Shown here piece after piece: positions 1-10,021 of a stretch of DNA of 64,000 bases (positions within the stretch are counted from its first letter, which is position 1; every line of letters begins with the position of its first letter). A program made the position numbers and the translations under genes. This DNA is from Gammaproteobacteria bacterium (GTDB lineage: Bacteria > Pseudomonadota > Gammaproteobacteria > Steroidobacterales > Woeseiaceae), in contig JAOUHU010000011.1 of the NCBI GenBank assembly GCA_029884455.1, positions 1-64,000 on the forward strand. Direction: 5' to 3'. The notes under the pieces are model-generated. The model made no database searches and was not told the origin of the DNA. It saw only the letters and a program-made list of their open reading frames with translations.

Positions 1-1
1 A

Positions 2-1375
2 CAGGCTATCGATGACATCAGGTTTCAAACCAGCATGCGTATCGATCCGATCGTGGTCGAACAGGACAAGCTGGAGCAAAGGATTGTCAAAGCCATCGAA
101 GCTGTCGACACCAGGATGGATGGCCTTGCTGACGATGATTTTGACCTCGAGAATCTCGATGTCACGAGCGAGGAAGACCATCACGACGATATTGCTCGCG
201 ACGATATTGAAGACGCCCCCGTGGTGCGTTTCGTCAACAAGATCTTGCTGGACGCCATCAAGCGCGGTGCGTCTGACGTGCACTTTGAGCCGTACGAGAA
301 GTTTTTCCGCGTCCGCACCCGGCTTGACGGCGTGTTATCGGAAGTCGCACAACCGCCCGTTGCGCTGGCGAACAAGGTCTGCGCCCGGCTCAAGGTCATG
401 TCACGCATGGATATTGCCGAGCGGCGCGTGCCGCAGGACGGGCGCATCAAGATGCGCCTGTCGAAGAGCCGCGCGATCGATTTCCGAGTCAATACCTGCC
501 CAACCCTGTTCGGCGAGAAAATCGTGCTGCGAATTCTCGACCCGTCCAGCGCACAGCTCGGCATTGACGCACTTGGCTACGAGCCGCGCCAGAAAGAGCT
601 GTACCTGAAGCACCTGAACAAACCTTACGGCATGATCCTGGTAACCGGGCCTACGGGTTCCGGCAAAACCGTCTCCCTGTACACCGGCCTGAACTACCTG
701 AATACGATTGACCGCAACATATCGACTGCGGAAGATCCGGCTGAAATCAACCTGCCCGGTGTCAACCAGGTTAACGTCAACCCTAAAGTCGGCCTGACTT
801 TTGCGTCCTCGCTGAAGGCATTCCTGCGCCAGGACCCGGATATCATCATGGTCGGCGAGGTGCGTGACCTTGAAACCGCCGAGATCGCAATCAAGGCCGC
901 CCAGACTGGTCACCTGGTGTTATCGACCCTGCACACCAACGACGCGCCGAAAACTTTGACGCGCCTCGTGGACATGGGCGTCAAGCCTTATGCCATTGCA
1001 ACCTCGGTCAGCCTGATTATCGCCCAGCGGCTCGCGCGGAAACTGTGTGACCACTGCAAGGAAATAAAGGAAGTACCACGCGAGGCCCTGCTGAAAGAGG
1101 GCTTCAGCGCGAAAGACCTGGAAAAAGGCGTAACAATTTTCGTCCCGAAAGGCTGCAAGAGCTGTAACTCCGGCTACAAAGGCCGGGTCGGTATCTTCCA
1201 GGTAATGGAAGTGTCCGAAACGATGGGCAAAATAATAATGGAAGGTGGCAATGCGATGCAGATTGCCGATCAGGCAGTCAAAGAGGGGGTTATCGATTTA
1301 CGCAGGGCCGGTTTGAACAAAGTCAAGGAAGGGGTTACCAGCCTTGAAGAGATCAACCGGGTTACTATTGAGTAG
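2..1375 (+). CDS. pilB: Type IV pilus assembly ATPase PilB (5' end cut by window edge)
   Basis: Cytoplasmic hexameric ATPase that powers pilin polymerisation in type IV pili. The reading frame is open to the left edge, so roughly the first hundred residues of a normal ~570-residue PilB are missing; 457 residues are visible. The end of the N-terminal domain is followed by the GSPII_E ATPase core: Walker A GPTGSGKT encoded at 647-670, the Walker B/Asp-box region ([12 protein letters not shown]) and the HTND histidine-box segment. A zinc-binding tetracysteine module (CDHC then CKSC about 40 residues later) near the C-terminus is typical of PilB/GspE rather than of PilT. pilC begins 28 bases downstream and pilD follows, giving the usual pilBCD order. 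Confidence 0.95.
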   Translation, partial: QAIDDIRFQTSMRIDPIVVEQDKLEQRIVKAIEAVDTRMDGLADDDFDLENLDVTSEEDHHDDIARDDIEDAPVVRFVNKILLDAIKRGASDVHFEPYEKFFRVRTRLDGVLSEVAQPPVALANKVCARLKVMSRMDIAERRVPQDGRIKMRLSKSRAIDFRVNTCPTLFGEKIVLRILDPSSAQLGIDALGYEPRQKELYLKHLNKPYGMILVTGPTGSGKTVSLYTGLNYLNTIDRNISTAEDPAEINLPGVNQVNVNPKVGLTFASSLKAFLRQDPDIIMVGEVRDLETAEIAIKAAQTGHLVLSTLHTNDAPKTLTRLVDMGVKPYAIATSVSLIIAQRLARKLCDHCKEIKEVPREALLKEGFSAKDLEKGVTIFVPKGCKSCNSGYKGRVGIFQVMEVSETMGKIIMEGGNAMQIADQAVKEGVIDLRRAGLNKVKEGVTSLEEINRVTIE

Positions 1376-1403
1376 ATAATCGTTTCGAAAACGGATTAGT
1401 GAC

Positions 1404-2624
1404 ATGGCCGAATCAGCAACTATGAGCAGCATCCCTTTTGTCTGGGAAGGCACCGACAGAAAGGGACAAAAAGTCAAGGGCAAGGCGATGGCGATCAACG
1501 AGGCCGCCGTTCGTGCCGATCTGCGCCGACAGGGCGTGGTGCCAACGCGTATCAAGAAGCAGGGCAAGAAATGGTTCGGCGGCGGTGGCACGATTACGCC
1601 GGGCGACATTTCAATTTTCATGCGCCAGCTTGCGACTATGCTGGCTGCTGGCATTCCGTTAGTGCAGTCTTTCGAGATCGTCGGCACAGGCCACGAAAAC
1701 CCGGCCATGCAAAAGCTTATTTTGGCGGTCAAGGCGGACGTCGAGGGCGGCACCGCGCTCGCCGAGGCACTGGCGAAGCATCCGCTGTACTTTGATGACC
1801 TGGTAATCAACCTTGTGGAAGCTGGCGAACAGGCGGGTGCGCTCGAAACCCTGCTGGACAAGATCGCCACGTACAAGGAAAAGACCGAGGCCCTGAAAAA
1901 GAAGATCAAGAAAGCGCTGACCTACCCGGCCGCGGTACTGGTGGTTGCATTCGTGGTCACAACAATCCTGCTAATTTTCGTTATTCCTGCATTCGAAGAC
2001 CTGTTCCAGGGCTTTGGTGCCGACTTGCCGACGTTCACCCGCATGGTCATTGACCTGTCGGTGTTCGTGCGCGAAGCGGGCTGGATGATTGCCATAGTAA
2101 TCGCCGGCGGAATTTCCGCTTTCTTCTATTTCTACAAACGCTCGCGCAAGATGCGGCACAATCTTGACCGCATGATGCTGAAGATTCCGATCATCGGCCC
2201 GATATTGCAGAAGGCAGCGATTGCTCGCTATGCACGTACCCTGTCGACCATGTTTGCCGCCGGCGTGCCGTTGGTCGAGGCATTGCAGTCTGTTGCTGGC
2301 GCGACCGGCAACATCGTTTACGAAATCGGCGTATTGAAAATGCGCGATGAGGTCTCGACCGGTCAGCGTTTGCAACAGGCGATGCAGAATACGGACCTGT
2401 TCCCGAACATGGTCATCCAGATGATCGCCGTTGGCGAGGAGTCAGGCTCCCTGGATGAAATGTCGGCAAAGGTTGCCGATTTCTACGAAGAGGATGTCGA
2501 CAATGCTGTGGACAACCTCTCGAGCTTGCTGGAGCCAATGATCATGGCCATTCTCGGCGTGCTCGTTGGTGGCCTTGTTGTGGCGATGTATCTGCCAATC
2601 TTCAAGATGGGATCGGTTATCTAG
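1404..2624 (+). CDS. pilC: Type IV pilus inner-membrane platform protein PilC
   Basis: Polytopic inner-membrane platform protein that couples PilB and PilT ATPases to pilin insertion and removal. The 406-residue length is normal. It carries two T2SSF repeats: residues about 70-195 (FMRQLATMLAAGIPLVQSFEIV and following, ending in a membrane segment) and about 270-400 (YARTLSTMFAAGVPLVEAL), each followed by hydrophobic helices; the last one is near the C-terminus. The ATG at 1404 is the first start after pilB. An intrinsic terminator follows directly. Confidence 0.95.
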   Translation: MAESATMSSIPFVWEGTDRKGQKVKGKAMAINEAAVRADLRRQGVVPTRIKKQGKKWFGGGGTITPGDISIFMRQLATMLAAGIPLVQSFEIVGTGHENPAMQKLILAVKADVEGGTALAEALAKHPLYFDDLVINLVEAGEQAGALETLLDKIATYKEKTEALKKKIKKALTYPAAVLVVAFVVTTILLIFVIPAFEDLFQGFGADLPTFTRMVIDLSVFVREAGWMIAIVIAGGISAFFYFYKRSRKMRHNLDRMMLKIPIIGPILQKAAIARYARTLSTMFAAGVPLVEALQSVAGATGNIVYEIGVLKMRDEVSTGQRLQQAMQNTDLFPNMVIQMIAVGEESGSLDEMSAKVADFYEEDVDNAVDNLSSLLEPMIMAILGVLVGGLVVAMYLPIFKMGSVI

Positions 2625-2651
2625 ACCAGATCCGACGCATAATTGCATTGC

Positions 2652-2693
2652 AACGGCGTTCGAAGGACACTCCGAACGCCGTTTTTGTTTTTG
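2652..2693 (+). terminator. Rho-independent terminator after pilC
   Basis: An 11-bp perfect stem (AACGGCGTTCG at 2652-2662 pairing with CGAACGCCGTT at 2673-2683) encloses a 10-base loop and is followed by TTTTTGTTTTT. It lies 28 bases after the pilC stop and about 30 bases before the pilD start, so it would separate pilBC from pilD-coaE transcription or attenuate read-through. Confidence 0.85.
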
Positions 2694-2721
2694 CAGGGTA
2701 CGGAATTTTCGGAGCTTCAGG

Positions 2722-3606
2722 ATGGTTGAACTTTTCTCCCAGTCACCCGGTTTTTTCATTGCCACCGCATTTCTATTTGCGTTGCTGCTTGGCAGCTTTC
2801 TGAATGTCGTCATTTATCGACTGCCGCTCATGATGCAGCGTGAGTGGCGCGAGCAATGCGCGGAATTGCAGAGCACACCGGCGCCTGACATACCTGACGC
2901 GCCGTTCAATCTTGTGTTGCCACGGTCCGCTTGCACCGCATGTGGGGCGCCGATTCTTGCCTGGCAGAATGTGCCGGTGGTCAGTTACCTGCTGTTGCAT
3001 GGACGTTGTGCTGGCTGCAAACAGAGAATTTCAACGCGCTACCCGCTGATCGAGCTGTTGACCGCACTCCTCGCTGCAGCCTGCGCCTGGCGATTCGGCT
3101 TCGGCTGGGAGGCACTCATGGCCATCGGGCTGAGCTGTGTGCTGGTTGCTATCAGTATGATTGACTACGACCATCAGCTGATTCCCGACTCCATTGTCGT
3201 GCCCTTGCTCTGGGTTGGCCTGGCGATGAGCCTGCTACACCCGATGCCCGCCGACGCCCTGTTCATTCCTCCAACTGACAGCATTCTTGGCGCGCTTGCC
3301 GGCTATCTCAGCCTGTGGAGCGTCTACCAGCTGTTCAAGCTGGCCACCGGCAAGGAAGGCATGGGGTACGGCGATTTCAAACTGCTGGCCGCCCTGGGAG
3401 CGTGGCTCGGACTCGAATCGGTGCCGATCATCATTCTCATGTCTGCCGTGGTCGGCGCGATCGTCGGCATCGGCCTGATCGTGCTGCGCGGACGCGACCG
3501 GCAGCTGCCGATCCCGTTCGGACCGTACCTTGCCGCAGCCGGGTGGATCACGATGCTGCTTGGCGTCGACACCATCAAAAACACCTACCTCGACATACTG
3601 CTATGA
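2722..3606 (+). CDS. pilD: Prepilin peptidase / N-methyltransferase PilD
   Basis: Inner-membrane aspartic protease (family A24) that cleaves the type III leader of prepilins and methylates the new N-terminal residue. It has 294 residues from the ATG at 2722; the frame is open further upstream but that stretch runs through the pilC terminator, and the hydrophobic N-terminus GSFLNVVIYRLP starts properly from here. A cytoplasmic zinc motif with two CxxC pairs (CTACG and CAGC) is followed by the two catalytic-aspartate motifs, SMIDYDHQLIPD and GMGYGDFKL. About eight membrane segments are expected. coaE starts a few bases after the stop. Confidence 0.95.
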   Translation: MVELFSQSPGFFIATAFLFALLLGSFLNVVIYRLPLMMQREWREQCAELQSTPAPDIPDAPFNLVLPRSACTACGAPILAWQNVPVVSYLLLHGRCAGCKQRISTRYPLIELLTALLAAACAWRFGFGWEALMAIGLSCVLVAISMIDYDHQLIPDSIVVPLLWVGLAMSLLHPMPADALFIPPTDSILGALAGYLSLWSVYQLFKLATGKEGMGYGDFKLLAALGAWLGLESVPIIILMSAVVGAIVGIGLIVLRGRDRQLPIPFGPYLAAAGWITMLLGVDTIKNTYLDILL

Positions 3607-3616
3607 GATCCGGGCC

Positions 3617-4231
3617 GTGGCACGACCGCTAAGCATCGGTCTGACCGGCGGCATTGCCAGCGGCAAATCGACGGTTTCGCGTCTTTTCGAAGCACTGGGT
3701 GTTACGGTCATCGACACTGATATTATCGCCCGCGAGCTCGTACAGCCCGGCCAGCCGGCGCTGCAGCAGATACGTGCTGCATTCGGCGACACGGTCTTCT
3801 CCGCCGATGGCACTTTGGACCGCAGTGCACTGCGACGCTGCGTATTTTCAGACCAGGCCGCGCGGCATCGGCTCGAGGCAATCCTGCATCCGAAAATCGA
3901 GCTGGAAACGCAACGCCAGATGGATGCCGCCGGCGGCGATTATCTGGTGGTGGTCATACCCTTATTGAATGAATCGCCACTCCGGGAGCAGCTGGATCGA
4001 ATCCTGGTGGTGGACTGTGATGAAGATACCCAGATAAAACGTTTGTTGGCCCGCGATGCCGAGTCCGATGAACAGGCACGACGTATACTGGCCTCTCAGC
4101 CAAGCCGTGAGCAGCGCCTGGCGATAGCCGATGACATTATTCACAATGACCTGGACGTCGAATCATTATCGACCCAGGTGTCGGCATTGCACGACAGCTA
4201 CACAGCGCTGGCTCATTTGCCTGCGGGCTAG
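3617..4231 (+). CDS. coaE: Dephospho-CoA kinase CoaE
   Basis: Catalyses the last step of coenzyme A synthesis, ATP-dependent phosphorylation of the 3'-hydroxyl of dephospho-CoA. The P-loop GLTGGIASGKST lies at the extreme N-terminus, and the VIDTDIIARELV and HPKIE motifs follow as expected. The start is taken as GTG at 3617, 10 bases after pilD, because the P-loop lies just behind it and no in-frame ATG is nearer; this gives 204 residues, the family norm. pilD-coaE-zapD is a common gammaproteobacterial order. Confidence 0.93.
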   Translation: MARPLSIGLTGGIASGKSTVSRLFEALGVTVIDTDIIARELVQPGQPALQQIRAAFGDTVFSADGTLDRSALRRCVFSDQAARHRLEAILHPKIELETQRQMDAAGGDYLVVVIPLLNESPLREQLDRILVVDCDEDTQIKRLLARDAESDEQARRILASQPSREQRLAIADDIIHNDLDVESLSTQVSALHDSYTALAHLPAG

Positions 4232-4233
4232 GC

Positions 4234-5055
4234 GTGGCGCAGAATATCCTGATGCCCAGAGCTGCGAATGACATGACCGCAAGAGCTGCATCGAAACAGC
4301 CGGCCTACTACGAGCAACCCGTATCTGAGCGCATGCGTATGTTTATGCGCCTCGAATTCCTTTATCAGCAGATGCTGTATAACGTCGAGCAGGAAAGTGA
4401 CTGGGCAACTCGTGCGACGATTTCGAGTCTACTGGAAATAGTCGCTATCCTTGCGCGCGGCGATGTGCGTAGTGAAGTGCACAAGGAACTCGATCAGCAA
4501 CTGACCATTCTGCAGCGTTACCAGAGCCAGCCCGGCGTAGACATGCGCCGCCTCGATTCGCTGGTACGCAATCTGGTGCAAAGTCGAGCCGAACTCGGCA
4601 GCATCGGCGTAGCGTTCCTGCAACCATTAAAGGATTCTGATTTCCTGAACGCGATCAAGAATCGCAGTGCAATTCCAGGCGGCACCTGCGAATTCGACTT
4701 GCCTGAATACAGTCACTGGCTGCGCCAGCCTTTTGCCAGGCGATGCGAAGATACCCAGGCGTGGATCGGTGCAATACGGCCGCTCTGCGATGCAGTTAGC
4801 GAGGTACTTTGGCTGATACGCGAAAGCGCGCAGTCTTCGAACAAGCTCGCCATCAATGGCATGTACCAGCACAGCATGCAAAAGGATGCCAATTGCCGCC
4901 TGTTGCGCGTCAGCCTGTTGCAGGCCAGTACGCTGTATCCTGAGATCAGCGGTAGCCAACATCGCTTTACCGTGCGCTTTCTTGAATGGTCAACGGTCGA
5001 CCGCCGCGCGATCCAGACCGGTCATGACGTGCCGTTCCAACTCAGTATCGGCTAG
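4234..5055 (+). CDS. zapD: Cell division protein ZapD (YacF family)
   Basis: FtsZ-ring-associated protein that cross-links FtsZ filaments. The segment YEQPVSERMRMFMRLEFLYQQ is close to the conserved N-terminus of ZapD, and the helical then beta-rich architecture continues to the end. From the GTG at 4234 it has 273 residues, about 25 more than E. coli ZapD, so ATG at 4252 or 4273 may be the real start. The TAG stop shares bases with the stop of the convergent mutT within the tetramer CTAG at 5052-5055; there is no room for a terminator. Confidence 0.9.
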   Translation: MAQNILMPRAANDMTARAASKQPAYYEQPVSERMRMFMRLEFLYQQMLYNVEQESDWATRATISSLLEIVAILARGDVRSEVHKELDQQLTILQRYQSQPGVDMRRLDSLVRNLVQSRAELGSIGVAFLQPLKDSDFLNAIKNRSAIPGGTCEFDLPEYSHWLRQPFARRCEDTQAWIGAIRPLCDAVSEVLWLIRESAQSSNKLAINGMYQHSMQKDANCRLLRVSLLQASTLYPEISGSQHRFTVRFLEWSTVDRRAIQTGHDVPFQLSIG

Positions 5056-5444
5056 AAAGATCCTTGCAATGCGGCTACCAATGGCGCATCTGCCGGCAGC
5101 AATTCGTCAACATTCAGGTCGCTAACTGCGACCCACCGGATGCGCTGGCCTTCGCGCCCGGCCGGGGCGCCATGCCACTTGGATACGAGGAAAAACTCGA
5201 GCGTAACGGTGCGATCCGGGTAGCTATGCGACAGGTTCATGAGAGGCTCGAGCAATACGGCATCAATGCCAAGTTCCTCGTGCAACTCCCGGCACAGCGC
5301 CGCCAGCGGCGACTCGCCGTCGCGGATCTTGCCACCAGGGAACTCCCAGAGCCCGTTATACGGCCCTTCGCAGAGACGCTCCGCTATCAATACACGGCCT
5401 GCCACATCGCGCAGCACGCCTGCTGCTACATGGAAGTGATTCAT
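5052..5444 (-). CDS. mutT: 8-oxo-dGTP diphosphatase MutT (Nudix hydrolase)
   Basis: Hydrolyses 8-oxo-dGTP to prevent A-to-C transversions. A full Nudix box (GX5EX7REUXEEXGU) is readable as GGKIRDGESPLAALCRELHE followed by ELGI. The start is placed at the ATG at 5444, 11 bases after the secA stop, because MutT proteins begin just before the VAAGVL strand; a longer form from 5477 would overlap secA. Length 130 residues, like E. coli MutT. The secA-mutT adjacency is conserved in gammaproteobacteria and supports MutT over another Nudix family. Confidence 0.92.
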   Translation of the reverse strand: MNHFHVAAGVLRDVAGRVLIAERLCEGPYNGLWEFPGGKIRDGESPLAALCRELHEELGIDAVLLEPLMNLSHSYPDRTVTLEFFLVSKWHGAPAGREGQRIRWVAVSDLNVDELLPADAPLVAALQGSF

Positions 5445-5455
5445 GCGGCTGGCAG

Positions 5456-8359
5456 CTAGGCCAGTTTGCCGTGACACTGTTTGAACTTTTTACCCGAGCC
5501 ACATGGGCAGGCAGCGTTACGGCCAACCTTGGGGGCTTCGCGCTTGAAGGTTTCGGCTACCTCCGGCCGCTGCCGAACCGGCGCCTGTGCCGCGCCTGTG
5601 CCGAGCGTGGTCGCCTCCGCATGCTGGAATTTCAGCGCCGCAGCCGCGCGCCGTCGTTCGGCTGAATCATCGAGGTCCTGCTCGCCCTGGATCCGCACCC
5701 GGGACAAAATACTGATGGTGTCATGCTTGACCTGCTCCAACATCGCGCCAAACATGTTGAACGCCTCGCGCTTATATTCCTGTTTCGGGTTCTTTTGTGC
5801 GTATGAGCGCAAACCTATGCCCTGTCGCAAGTGATCCATGGCTGCAAGGTGTTCTTTCCAGTGGTGATCGAGCTGACGCAACATGACCTGTTTTTCGACA
5901 GCACGCATCAGCTCGCGACCAACCGCACTGGCCCGTGCCTGGTATGCTTTATCAGCTTCGTCGATACACCGCTGCCGAATGCCGTCATCGTTGAGCGACT
6001 TGTCCTCACGAATCCAACGCGCCACATCCAGCTGCAGGCCGAAGTCGGCCGCCAGTACCTTACTCAGACCTTCGGGATCCCACTGTTCTTCAAGGCTGTC
6101 AGGCGGGATGTACTGCTGCACCATGCCGCCGATGACCTCGTCCCGGATGGCCGCAACGGAATCCTCAATCTCGTCCGCCGCCATCAACTCAGTACGCTGG
6201 TGATAAACCACTCTGCGCTGGTCGTTTGCAACGTCATCGTATTCCAGCAGGTTTTTGCGAATGTCGAAGTTGTGGGCCTCGACCTTGCGCTGCGCGCGTT
6301 CTATCTGCCGCGAAAGCAGCCTGCTTTCTATGGCCTCACCGGGCCGCATTCCGGCGCGCGCAAGCAGCGACTTGGTACGCTCGGGGTCACCGAATATGCG
6401 CATCAGGCTGTCCTCGAGCGACAGATAAAACCTCGACGAGCCCGCATCTCCCTGGCGGCCGGATCGCCCGCGCAGCTGATTATCAATTCGTCGTGACTCA
6501 TGTCTCTCGGTACCGACGATATGCAGACCTCCGGCGGCGAGCACCGCATCGTGGCGCCGCTGCCACTCGGCACGTATCGCCGCTACGTCGGCGCCCTCGC
6601 CTGCTGCCGTAATCTCCGCGTCCAGGTTACCGCCGAGCACGATATCGGTACCTCGACCTGCCATGTTAGTTGCGATCGTGATTACGCCGGGTCGGCCGGC
6701 CTGTTGCACAACAATAGCCTCGCGTTCATGTTGTTTGGCGTTCAGAACTGCGTGCGCAATTTTGCGTTCGTCGAGCAGTTTTGAAAGCAACTCGGAAGTC
6801 TCGATCGAAGTGGTACCAACCAGTACGGGCTGGCCGCGCTCACGGCAGTCGACTATGTCTTCAATAATCGCTTCAAATTTGTCGGCCTGCGTCAGGTACA
6901 GCAAGTCTGGCGAATCGATACGAACCATGTCCCGATTAGTGGGAATAACGACAACTTCGAGTCCATAAATCTGTTGAAACTCGAACGCCTCGGTGTCTGC
7001 GGTACCGGTCATGCCGGAAAGATTGTTGTACAGCCGAAAGTAGTTTTGAAACGTGATCGAAGCGACCGTCTGGTTTTCCTGCCGAATGGCAACGCCCTCT
7101 TTCGCCTCGATCGCCTGGTGCAATCCGTCCGACCAGCGCCGCCCCGGCATGGTTCGACCTGTAAACTCGTCAACGATAACCACCTCGCCGTCCTTGACGA
7201 TGTATTCGACGTCGCGCTGGTAGATCGCATGTGCCCTAAGGGCCGCATTCAGGTGGTGCAGCAGGCGGATATTGCCGGCATCGTAAAGGCTCTCACCCTC
7301 TTGCAGCAGGCCCGCCCTCGCCATCAGCATTTCGATCTTCTGGTGGCCCTCTTCGGTCATGTGTGCCTGCTTGGCTTTTTCGTCCGTCACGTAGTCGCCA
7401 CGACGCACCATTTTGCAGGCTACGGCGCCGTCCGCATCGCCGATGGCTACGACATCTGCAGCGTGCTGCTCCGCAATTTCAACGGCTTGCTCGAGGCTCA
7501 TGATTTCGGTCTGTTCGCCGTTCTCGGCAGTTACGCGGACCGCCATGCCTTTTTCGTCACGCAGCGAAACGCGTTTCGCAACGATGTCGAAATTTCGCTC
7601 CGCCTCTGAATCTTCCTGTTTGATCAGCTTCGGAATCAGTTTGTTGATATGTCCGTACAGATCAGTGCTGGATTCAGCCGGACCGGAAATAATCAGCGGT
7701 GTTCGCGCCTCGTCAATGAGGATCGAGTCGACTTCGTCAACAATTGCAAAATTCAGTTTTCGCTGTACTTTGTCCTGCAGCGAAAACGCAAGGTTGTCGC
7801 GCAAGTAGTCGAAGCCGAGCTCGTTGTTGGTCGCATACGTGATGTCACAACTATATGCGGCACGCTTTTGTTCCTGTGTCTGGCCGCTCCGGGACACGCC
7901 AACCGTAAGGCCCAGGAATTCGTAAACCGGTCGCATCCAGTCCGCATCGCGCTGTGCGAGATATTCGTTGACCGTGACCACGTGTACACCATTGCTGCTG
8001 ATCGCATTCAAATAGGCCGGCAACGTTGCGACCAGGGTTTTGCCTTCGCCGGTACGCATCTCGGCAATATTTCCATCATGCAGGACCATGCCACCAATCA
8101 GCTGAACGTCAAACGGGCGCATGCCCAGGGTTCGTCGGGCCGCTTCTCGCGCAACTGCAAACGCCTCGACCAGCAACATCTGTAACGACTCGCCCGCCGC
8201 ATACCGGGAGCGGAATTCCTCCGTCTTGGCGCGCATAGCGGCGTCGTCGAGCTCTTGAATACCCGCTTCCAGAGCGTTGATGCGATTGACGGATTTCGAG
8301 TACTGGCGCAGCAGGCGCTGGTTACGACTGCCGAATATTCGGGTCAAGAAGTTGGCCAC
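5456..8359 (-). CDS. secA: Preprotein translocase ATPase SecA
   Basis: Motor ATPase of the Sec pathway at the inner membrane. The chosen start is GTG at 8359, preceded by CAGGAG, giving the normal N-terminus [12 protein letters not shown]; 967 residues. Walker A MRTGEGKT is at residues 101-108, exactly where it is in E. coli, followed by the [20 protein letters not shown] segment, the preprotein-binding domain, NBD2 ([14 protein letters not shown]), the helical scaffold and the C-terminal SEC-C zinc motif [13 protein letters not shown]. The gene upstream is an M23 peptidase, not secM, so SecM-arrest control seems absent. Confidence 0.98.
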   Translation of the reverse strand: MANFLTRIFGSRNQRLLRQYSKSVNRINALEAGIQELDDAAMRAKTEEFRSRYAAGESLQMLLVEAFAVAREAARRTLGMRPFDVQLIGGMVLHDGNIAEMRTGEGKTLVATLPAYLNAISSNGVHVVTVNEYLAQRDADWMRPVYEFLGLTVGVSRSGQTQEQKRAAYSCDITYATNNELGFDYLRDNLAFSLQDKVQRKLNFAIVDEVDSILIDEARTPLIISGPAESSTDLYGHINKLIPKLIKQEDSEAERNFDIVAKRVSLRDEKGMAVRVTAENGEQTEIMSLEQAVEIAEQHAADVVAIGDADGAVACKMVRRGDYVTDEKAKQAHMTEEGHQKIEMLMARAGLLQEGESLYDAGNIRLLHHLNAALRAHAIYQRDVEYIVKDGEVVIVDEFTGRTMPGRRWSDGLHQAIEAKEGVAIRQENQTVASITFQNYFRLYNNLSGMTGTADTEAFEFQQIYGLEVVVIPTNRDMVRIDSPDLLYLTQADKFEAIIEDIVDCRERGQPVLVGTTSIETSELLSKLLDERKIAHAVLNAKQHEREAIVVQQAGRPGVITIATNMAGRGTDIVLGGNLDAEITAAGEGADVAAIRAEWQRRHDAVLAAGGLHIVGTERHESRRIDNQLRGRSGRQGDAGSSRFYLSLEDSLMRIFGDPERTKSLLARAGMRPGEAIESRLLSRQIERAQRKVEAHNFDIRKNLLEYDDVANDQRRVVYHQRTELMAADEIEDSVAAIRDEVIGGMVQQYIPPDSLEEQWDPEGLSKVLAADFGLQLDVARWIREDKSLNDDGIRQRCIDEADKAYQARASAVGRELMRAVEKQVMLRQLDHHWKEHLAAMDHLRQGIGLRSYAQKNPKQEYKREAFNMFGAMLEQVKHDTISILSRVRIQGEQDLDDSAERRRAAAALKFQHAEATTLGTGAAQAPVRQRPEVAETFKREAPKVGRNAACPCGSGKKFKQCHGKLA

Positions 8360-8396
8360 GGGGGCTCCTGAACAAAATGGGCGCAGAAAGCCCGTT

Positions 8397-8402
8397 ATTC
8401 TA
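8397..8402 (-). promoter_or_regulatory. Possible secA -10 element
   Basis: TAGAAT on the minus strand about 40 bases before the secA GTG, in the 111-base gap after the M23 gene. No good -35 is seen at 16-18 bases. A 6-bp CCTGGC/GCCAGG hairpin with a 4-base loop lies farther upstream but lacks a U-tract. Confidence 0.3.
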
Positions 8403-8470
8403 TCCAAACTAACGAACTGGGGGTAAATTCCGGGATATCAACTTGCCTGGCTGCGGCCAGGACTTGCGGC

Positions 8471-9403
8471 TCAGTTGGCGGATTCGCGAATGAAATTCAC
8501 CGGATTGACCCGGGTTCCGCCCTTGAGCACTTCGAAGTGAAGATTTGGACCGGTAGCACGACCGGAATCGCCCATCCGCGCAACAGTCTGGCCTTTCCTG
8601 ACTTCGTCGCCGACTGCAACAAGATTCTCGGAATTGTGCGCATAGCGCGTCGCGTAACCGCTGCCGTGATTGATTTCAACCATCATTCCATAGCCATAAC
8701 GATCACCGGACCAGGTGACCACGCCATCGGCAACCGCAACCACTTCGGCGCCAAACTTGCCAGCGAAGTCGATTCCTGTGTGATTTGCCGGCTTGCCCGT
8801 GAACGGGTCGGTGCGCTTGCCAAAATAGGATGAAATCCAGCCGGAGCCAACCGGGCGGCCTTGTGGGTGCACGCGTCCCTTGAGGTTCCGGTTCATCAAC
8901 ATGCTTTCGAGCACACGCAACTGGGCTTCCCGGTCATTGAGCTGGTAATCAAGCGCCTGCATGTGGTCGACGAGGTCAGGGACAGCGATATTCGATCCGT
9001 AGGCGACCGGCTCCTCAGGACCACCCATTGCCGGCGTCGAATCGAAGTCGAATTCGCCATCGTCCAGGTCTGCCATGCCTGTTAACCTGCGGCCCAGCGC
9101 ATCCAGCCGAATGACATGTGCATTCATCTGCGCGATGCGAATCGCCAGCGCGTCCAAAGTATCTTCATTGGCCTGCCGAATTGTCGCAATTTTCTCGCGT
9201 TGCTGCTCGAGTTCGCTGGCGACACCAAGAACCTCATACTGGCTTATACCCGAGCCAGTAACCGACGACATCCAGTAGCCACCGGCAAATCCCGCTGCAG
9301 ACACAAGCGCGGTCAAGGCAATTGCCACCGCCCAGACTGAAATGCCGGACAGGTTGAGCTGCCGGGGCTTACCAAAGCCCTTGCCGAATATGACTACATT
9401 CAT
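8471..9403 (-). CDS. M23 (LytM-type) peptidase, membrane-anchored
   Basis: Envelope protein of 310 residues: cytoplasmic N-terminus, one membrane segment at about residues 22-46, a coiled-coil-like stretch (about 60-110) and a C-terminal M23 domain (about 195-305). The zinc-ligand motif HTGID and the YAH histidine are present, but the C-terminal motif reads GPNLHFEV, with Asn287 where active enzymes have the first His of HxH (codon 8543-8545). It may be a weak or inactive endopeptidase, or a regulator of amidases like EnvC and NlpD. The ATG is preceded by GAGG. Its place upstream of secA and near lpxC is common in gammaproteobacteria. Confidence 0.88.
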   Translation of the reverse strand: MNVVIFGKGFGKPRQLNLSGISVWAVAIALTALVSAAGFAGGYWMSSVTGSGISQYEVLGVASELEQQREKIATIRQANEDTLDALAIRIAQMNAHVIRLDALGRRLTGMADLDDGEFDFDSTPAMGGPEEPVAYGSNIAVPDLVDHMQALDYQLNDREAQLRVLESMLMNRNLKGRVHPQGRPVGSGWISSYFGKRTDPFTGKPANHTGIDFAGKFGAEVVAVADGVVTWSGDRYGYGMMVEINHGSGYATRYAHNSENLVAVGDEVRKGQTVARMGDSGRATGPNLHFEVLKGGTRVNPVNFIRESAN

Positions 9404-9693
9404 CGAGATAACCTCGAGTGTGCCTGCGTTTCCATGCGTGACAGGTCAGCAACAGCCGCAATGCGGCCCTCTGTTGTTCTTGTAAAGCTGCTGTCAATCT
9501 TCACTTCGGTAGCCCCGCTGTCGTAGGATCACATCCCTTAGACCGGTGGTTTTGCGCCCCCACCTTTCGATGGGTTTGCCCTTATCGTGGGCACAATATG
9601 CATAATGTCGGAATTCAATACAAGAAAACGTCTCCCGAATCGGGATTTTCGTCGCTCTCGAGCCCGTAGAATCGCCAACTGCGTCACATTTTG
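9404..9693. other. Divergent intergenic region between the M23 gene and dciA
   Basis: 290 bases that should hold promoters for both genes. On the minus strand a perfect TTGACA lies at 9492-9497 but no convincing -10 follows at 16-18 bases. On the plus strand CATAAT at 9600-9605 with TTGCCC 19 bases upstream is a weak candidate for dciA. A small TGCCC/GGGCA hairpin overlaps this candidate. No ORF or RNA gene recognised. Confidence 0.35.
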
Positions 9694-9993
9694 ATGTCCG
9701 AAAAGCGCCTCGAAAAACTACTAAATTCCAGTAATAGCGGGGGCTTAGGGGACATCGTCCAGCATGCCCGCGAGATGGGCAATCTGGTCAGGACCCTGCA
9801 GCAAGCGCTGCCGGACGACCAGGCGACAGCTATTAGTGCCGCCAATATTCGCGCCGATGGTACGCTGGTGGTCCTGGCAAGCTCCTCCGCTTGGGCAGCA
9901 CGCCTGCGCTTCGAAACTGAACGTCTGATTGCGGCCGCGCGCAGCACCGGGAAAACCGTGCTTGCCTGTTCAGTGCGTGTCGGTCGAAACTAG
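9694..9993 (+). CDS. dciA: DciA-like DUF721 protein (short form)
   Basis: DUF721/DciA is the ancestral bacterial loader of the replicative helicase DnaB. The protein has 99 residues from ATG 9694 (a TTG lies one codon earlier). The conserved core is visible: LPDDQATAISAANIRADGTL followed by VVLASSSAWAARLRFE. Longer members carry a disordered C-terminal tail that is absent here, so only the KH-like domain is encoded. It stands alone on the plus strand between lpxC and the M23/secA genes, a position seen in other gammaproteobacteria. The family call is firm; the helicase-loading role is inferred. Confidence 0.82.
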   Translation: MSEKRLEKLLNSSNSGGLGDIVQHAREMGNLVRTLQQALPDDQATAISAANIRADGTLVVLASSSAWAARLRFETERLIAAARSTGKTVLACSVRVGRN

Positions 9994-10021
9994 CTAGCGG
10001 GGGGCGCCATGCGCGCGACAG

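Noticed and set aside
8360-8470. SecM-like arrest peptide upstream of secA
   Set aside because: The upstream gene is an M23 peptidase and the 111-base gap has no small ORF with an arrest-like motif.
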